Positions 6,121-7,656 of a stretch of 7,656 nucleotides of DNA are shown piece by piece. The position numbers and the translations under genes were made by a program. Position 1 is the first letter of the stretch; each line of letters begins with the position of its first letter. The DNA is taken from positions 1 to 7,656 of the forward strand of contig JBIIYQ010000129.1 of assembly GCA_044346745.1 (NCBI GenBank), written 5' to 3'. Under the pieces are notes generated by a model. That model was not told the DNA's origin and made no database searches. It saw nothing but the letters and a program-made list of their open reading frames with translations. Source of the DNA: UKL13-2 sp044346745 (GTDB taxonomy: Bacteria > Pseudomonadota > Gammaproteobacteria > Burkholderiales > Usitatibacteraceae).

Positions 6121-6194
6121 AAAGTCCTTATTTGGCGGGAGATTTCAAGGCATTTCTTCTGAAGATGACCGTCAAATAAGGGCTTTCATTTTTT
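6121..6194 (+). terminator. Long hairpin B with T-tract, downstream edge of the transporter gene
   Basis: Bases 6121-6138 pair with 6169-6186 in an unbroken 18-pair stem that includes two G-T wobbles. The loop has 30 nt and contains a further 5-bp pairing (6143-6147 with 6160-6164). On the plus strand the stem is followed by CA and then TTTTTT (6189-6194), which resembles an intrinsic terminator. On the minus strand the two wobbles become A-C mismatches and no T-run follows. The transporter stop codon (6188-6186) sits at the stem base, so the hairpin may also mark the 3' end of that mRNA. The two arms also resemble terminal inverted repeats of a 66-bp mini-element, but no target duplication is visible. 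Confidence 0.5.
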
Positions 6195-7127
6195 AGTCAC
6201 AAGCGCGACGCCGAACGCCGAGACTGCCAAGCCGCCAATCGCCCAGCCGCTGACGGCTTCGCCGAACAGTACATAGGCCATGATGGCAGTCACCGAGGGC
6301 GTGAGGAAAAACAGGCTCGCCACGCGTGCGGTTGCCCCATGCCGAATCATCACATAAAGCAGTGAGATAGCACCTATTGAAAGTACCAACGCCAACCAGC
6401 CAAGAGCTAAGACAAACTGCGGCGTCCATTGTATGGTGCGGCTCTCAAACGCCCACGCACTGATGAGCAACACCAAGCCGGTGGCGGAAAACTGAATCAC
6501 GCCACCGGTTCGCAAGTCCATTCCAGAGCAGAAGCGTTTTTGGTAAACCGTGCCAGCCGTGATACCGAGTAGCGCTAAGGTTGCGCACAGTAACGCAGGC
6601 GCGCTCACTTCACCACGGGCGAATGTTTGGCTGATAGCCATTATCACGCCAACCAGTCCGAGCAGCATGCCCAGCCAATGGATCGGTCTTAGGCGTTCGC
6701 CGAGAATGACTGACGCCACGATACCGGTCAAGATGGGCTGCATTCCTGCAATCAGCGCGGTAAAGGCGAGTGGCAATTTCAACGAGATCGCATAGAGCAC
6801 ACCGGATAAATACGTCGCGTGCACAAGTATTCCGGCGACGGCGGCGTGGAAAACTTCTTCCCGACTCTTAGGCCAAGGTGCGCGGAAGATCGCCGCAGCC
6901 GCCAATAAAATGACCACGACGATTGCCATCCGTACAGCCATGAAGGTAAACGGTTCGGCGTAAGGGGTGCCGAGGCGCATGCCGATAAAGCCTGTGCTCC
7001 AGAGGATGACAAAACTGGCGGGTGCGAACACCAGCCAATCGGGCGCAACCATGACTGGTGAAACGGTTGGGCCTGTTTTTGCCACAGGATCGCTGGCAGT
7101 TTCTACGGGTTCCGGGTGCGGGTTCAT
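6186..7127 (-). CDS. DMT-superfamily transporter with two EamA domains
   Basis: The product is about 313 residues with some ten hydrophobic segments in two similar halves, the EamA duplication (about residues 31-167 and 175-310). The first half holds FVILWSTGFIGMRLG (39-53), typical of the first helix, and MQPILTGIVASVILGERL (129-146). The second half has the matching block LTPSVTAIMAYVLFGEAVSG (275-294) and ends in the basic TKK. Family members are inner-membrane exporters or permeases for metabolites such as amino acids; no substrate can be assigned. Start choice: ATG 7127 is preferred. A GTG at 7214 would add 29 residues but would run through the divergent hydrolase coding sequence, and Met26 (7052) is a third option. 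None has a clear ribosome site. The gene is divergent from the broken hydrolase, with only 21 bp between the start codons, and is followed by hairpin B. Confidence 0.88.
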   Translation of the reverse strand: MNPHPEPVETASDPVAKTGPTVSPVMVAPDWLVFAPASFVILWSTGFIGMRLGTPYAEPFTFMAVRMAIVVVILLAAAAIFRAPWPKSREEVFHAAVAGILVHATYLSGVLYAISLKLPLAFTALIAGMQPILTGIVASVILGERLRPIHWLGMLLGLVGVIMAISQTFARGEVSAPALLCATLALLGITAGTVYQKRFCSGMDLRTGGVIQFSATGLVLLISAWAFESRTIQWTPQFVLALGWLALVLSIGAISLLYVMIRHGATARVASLFFLTPSVTAIMAYVLFGEAVSGWAIGGLAVSAFGVALVTKK

Positions 7128-7134
7128 CCGTGCG

Positions 7135-7143
7135 ATTATCACA
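7135..7143 (-). promoter_or_regulatory. Extended -10-like element just before the transporter start
   Basis: On the minus strand 7143-7135 reads TGTGATAAT, an extended -10 (TGn) plus a five-of-six match to TATAAT. It ends 7 nt before ATG 7127, so transcription would begin at or next to the start codon. This would fit a leaderless mRNA and the lack of a ribosome site. No -35 element is visible at the usual distance, so it is weak evidence. Confidence 0.25.
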
Positions 7144-7148
7144 CCTGT

Positions 7149-7439
7149 ATGATTGAGACGGCTTTCAACACCTTCACTTGGTTTGATATCGACGTTAATG
7201 GCGTGCGTATTCACGGCGTACGGAGCAAAGCTGTGCCGCAGTCACCGGCCAGACCGCCACTATTGCTGTTACATGGGTATCCGCAATCACATCTGATCTG
7301 GCATAAGGTCGCCGGGCGGCTGGCGGCGCGTTATACGGTTGTTGCGACGAACCTGCGCGGCTACTGGGATAGCAGTAAGCCTGCCGGGTTGCCGGGCCAT
7401 GTGAATTACAGCAAACGCGAACTGGCAAGAGACTATTGA
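7149..7439 (+). pseudogene. Alpha/beta-hydrolase gene, 5' part only, broken by an insertion sequence
   Basis: The reading frame codes 96 residues. From about residue 12 (FDIDVNGVRIHGV) through PLLLLHGYPQSHLIWHKVA (37-55) to TNLRGYWDSSKPAGL and NYSKRELARD it matches the start of alpha/beta hydrolases of the haloacetate dehalogenase / epoxide hydrolase type. HGYPQ (42-46) contributes the oxyanion hole. The nucleophile elbow, the acid and the catalytic His, all further downstream in a family of about 290-300 residues, are missing. The frame ends in a TGA at 7437-7439 created by the adjoining insertion sequence. A Trp (residue 73) stands where the family normally has Gly in LRGYGDS. The remaining part, if kept, should lie beyond the insertion sequence, outside the window. 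No clear ribosome site precedes ATG 7149. Confidence 0.8.
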
Positions 7440-7656
7440 CTCGGCCAAGTGAAGTTTGAACTATTCATGCTGCGTACTTTACGCGCGGGTCTTGGAAATA
7501 GCGTTTGACGCGTTCCGGCGACTGCTCAAGATTTGTCATGTGCTCAGTAGCCACTATCTTGAGTTTGGCCTTCGTACGAGCCGGCACCTTCGCGCCGATC
7601 ACGTGCTTGAGATCGGCATTCAGGCGTTCCTCGGGATTGAGTTCCGGGCTATAGCT
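7434..7656 (-). mobile_element. IS630-family insertion sequence, transposase-3' end only
   Basis: Similarity to the hydrolase stops at the Asp codon 7431-7433. The next two bases are TA (7434-7435), the target that IS630/Tc1-type elements duplicate. From 7436 (TTGACTCGGCCAAGTGAAG...) the sequence is non-coding for 29 bp and then enters the transposase gene from its 3' end. The element continues past the window edge, so the second inverted repeat and target copy cannot be checked. The exact left boundary is inferred. Confidence 0.75.
7465..7656 (-). CDS. IS630-family transposase, C-terminal 63 residues (5' end outside window)
   Basis: The minus-strand frame is open from the window edge to the TGA at 7467-7465. 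It begins SYSPELNPEERLNADLKHVI, which is the YSPxLNPxE block of the IS630/Tc1-mariner DDE transposases. Glu10 of the fragment is in the position of the third catalytic acidic residue. The end, LEQSPERVKRYFQDPRVKYAA, is the usual C-terminus of one IS630 group. The visible part has no frameshift or stop, so this end of the gene looks intact. The DNA-binding domain and first two Asp residues lie outside the window. Confidence 0.9.
   Translation of the reverse strand, partial: SYSPELNPEERLNADLKHVIGAKVPARTKAKLKIVATEHMTNLEQSPERVKRYFQDPRVKYAA

Noticed and set aside
6099..6162. GGAGG followed by a TTG-started 17-codon plus-strand frame in the same gap.
   Set aside because: A TTG start, tiny size and overlap with both hairpin arms make translation unlikely.
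1..7656. A search for a new defence, secretion or biosynthetic system.
   Set aside because: The genes are housekeeping (trpS, scpA, scpB, rluB, prmB), one transporter, one DUF962 membrane protein, a broken hydrolase and a common insertion sequence. Nothing in the gene neighbourhood forms a recognisable or plausible new multi-gene system.

Overview
The window reads as a stretch of a proteobacterial chromosome, most likely from a betaproteobacterium of the Burkholderiales or a near relative. The reasons are inferential. The TrpS C-terminus has the cysteine-rich form common in that group. The ScpA, RluB and PrmB sequences have the wording I associate with betaproteobacteria, for example the RluB insert before the WYHVVLREGRNREVR motif. 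The Mpo1-like protein begins with the AAYHRDRRNIATHFVG block common in the same group. No rRNA, tRNA or CRISPR is present, so placement rests on protein similarity recalled from memory.

Left part, plus strand (1-4417): the 3' end of trpS, then scpA, scpB and an rluB-type pseudouridine synthase gene. scpB and rluB overlap by four bases (ATGA), which suggests translational coupling. ScpA and ScpB are the kleisin and kite subunits of the SMC-ScpAB chromosome-organising complex. RluB modifies 23S rRNA, so the cluster joins chromosome segregation to translation, a frequently seen linkage. The RluB protein is very large (736 aa) because two long Gly/Arg-rich, probably disordered tails flank an ordinary S4-plus-synthase core.

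Middle part, minus strand (4425-7127): reading in their own direction, the genes are a DMT/EamA-family transporter, a small Mpo1-like (DUF962) membrane protein and prmB, the ribosomal protein L3 glutamine methyltransferase. prmB converges on rluB with seven bases between the stops and a perfect hairpin across the junction. The 163-bp gap between the transporter and the Mpo1-like gene is the most structured non-coding part of the window. It holds two inverted repeats (one with an 18-pair stem), a T-tract, and a perfect Shine-Dalgarno sequence on the plus strand that reads as an anti-Shine-Dalgarno mimic on the minus strand.

Right end (7149-7656): an alpha/beta-hydrolase gene, divergent from the transporter, is broken after about 95 residues by an IS630-family insertion sequence. 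The C-terminus of its transposase runs off the window on the minus strand. The junction fits insertion at a TA dinucleotide.

I found no convincing new multi-gene system. Most genes are core housekeeping genes. The points most worth a second look are the structured gap at 6023-6194, the repeat-rich tails of RluB and the IS junction.
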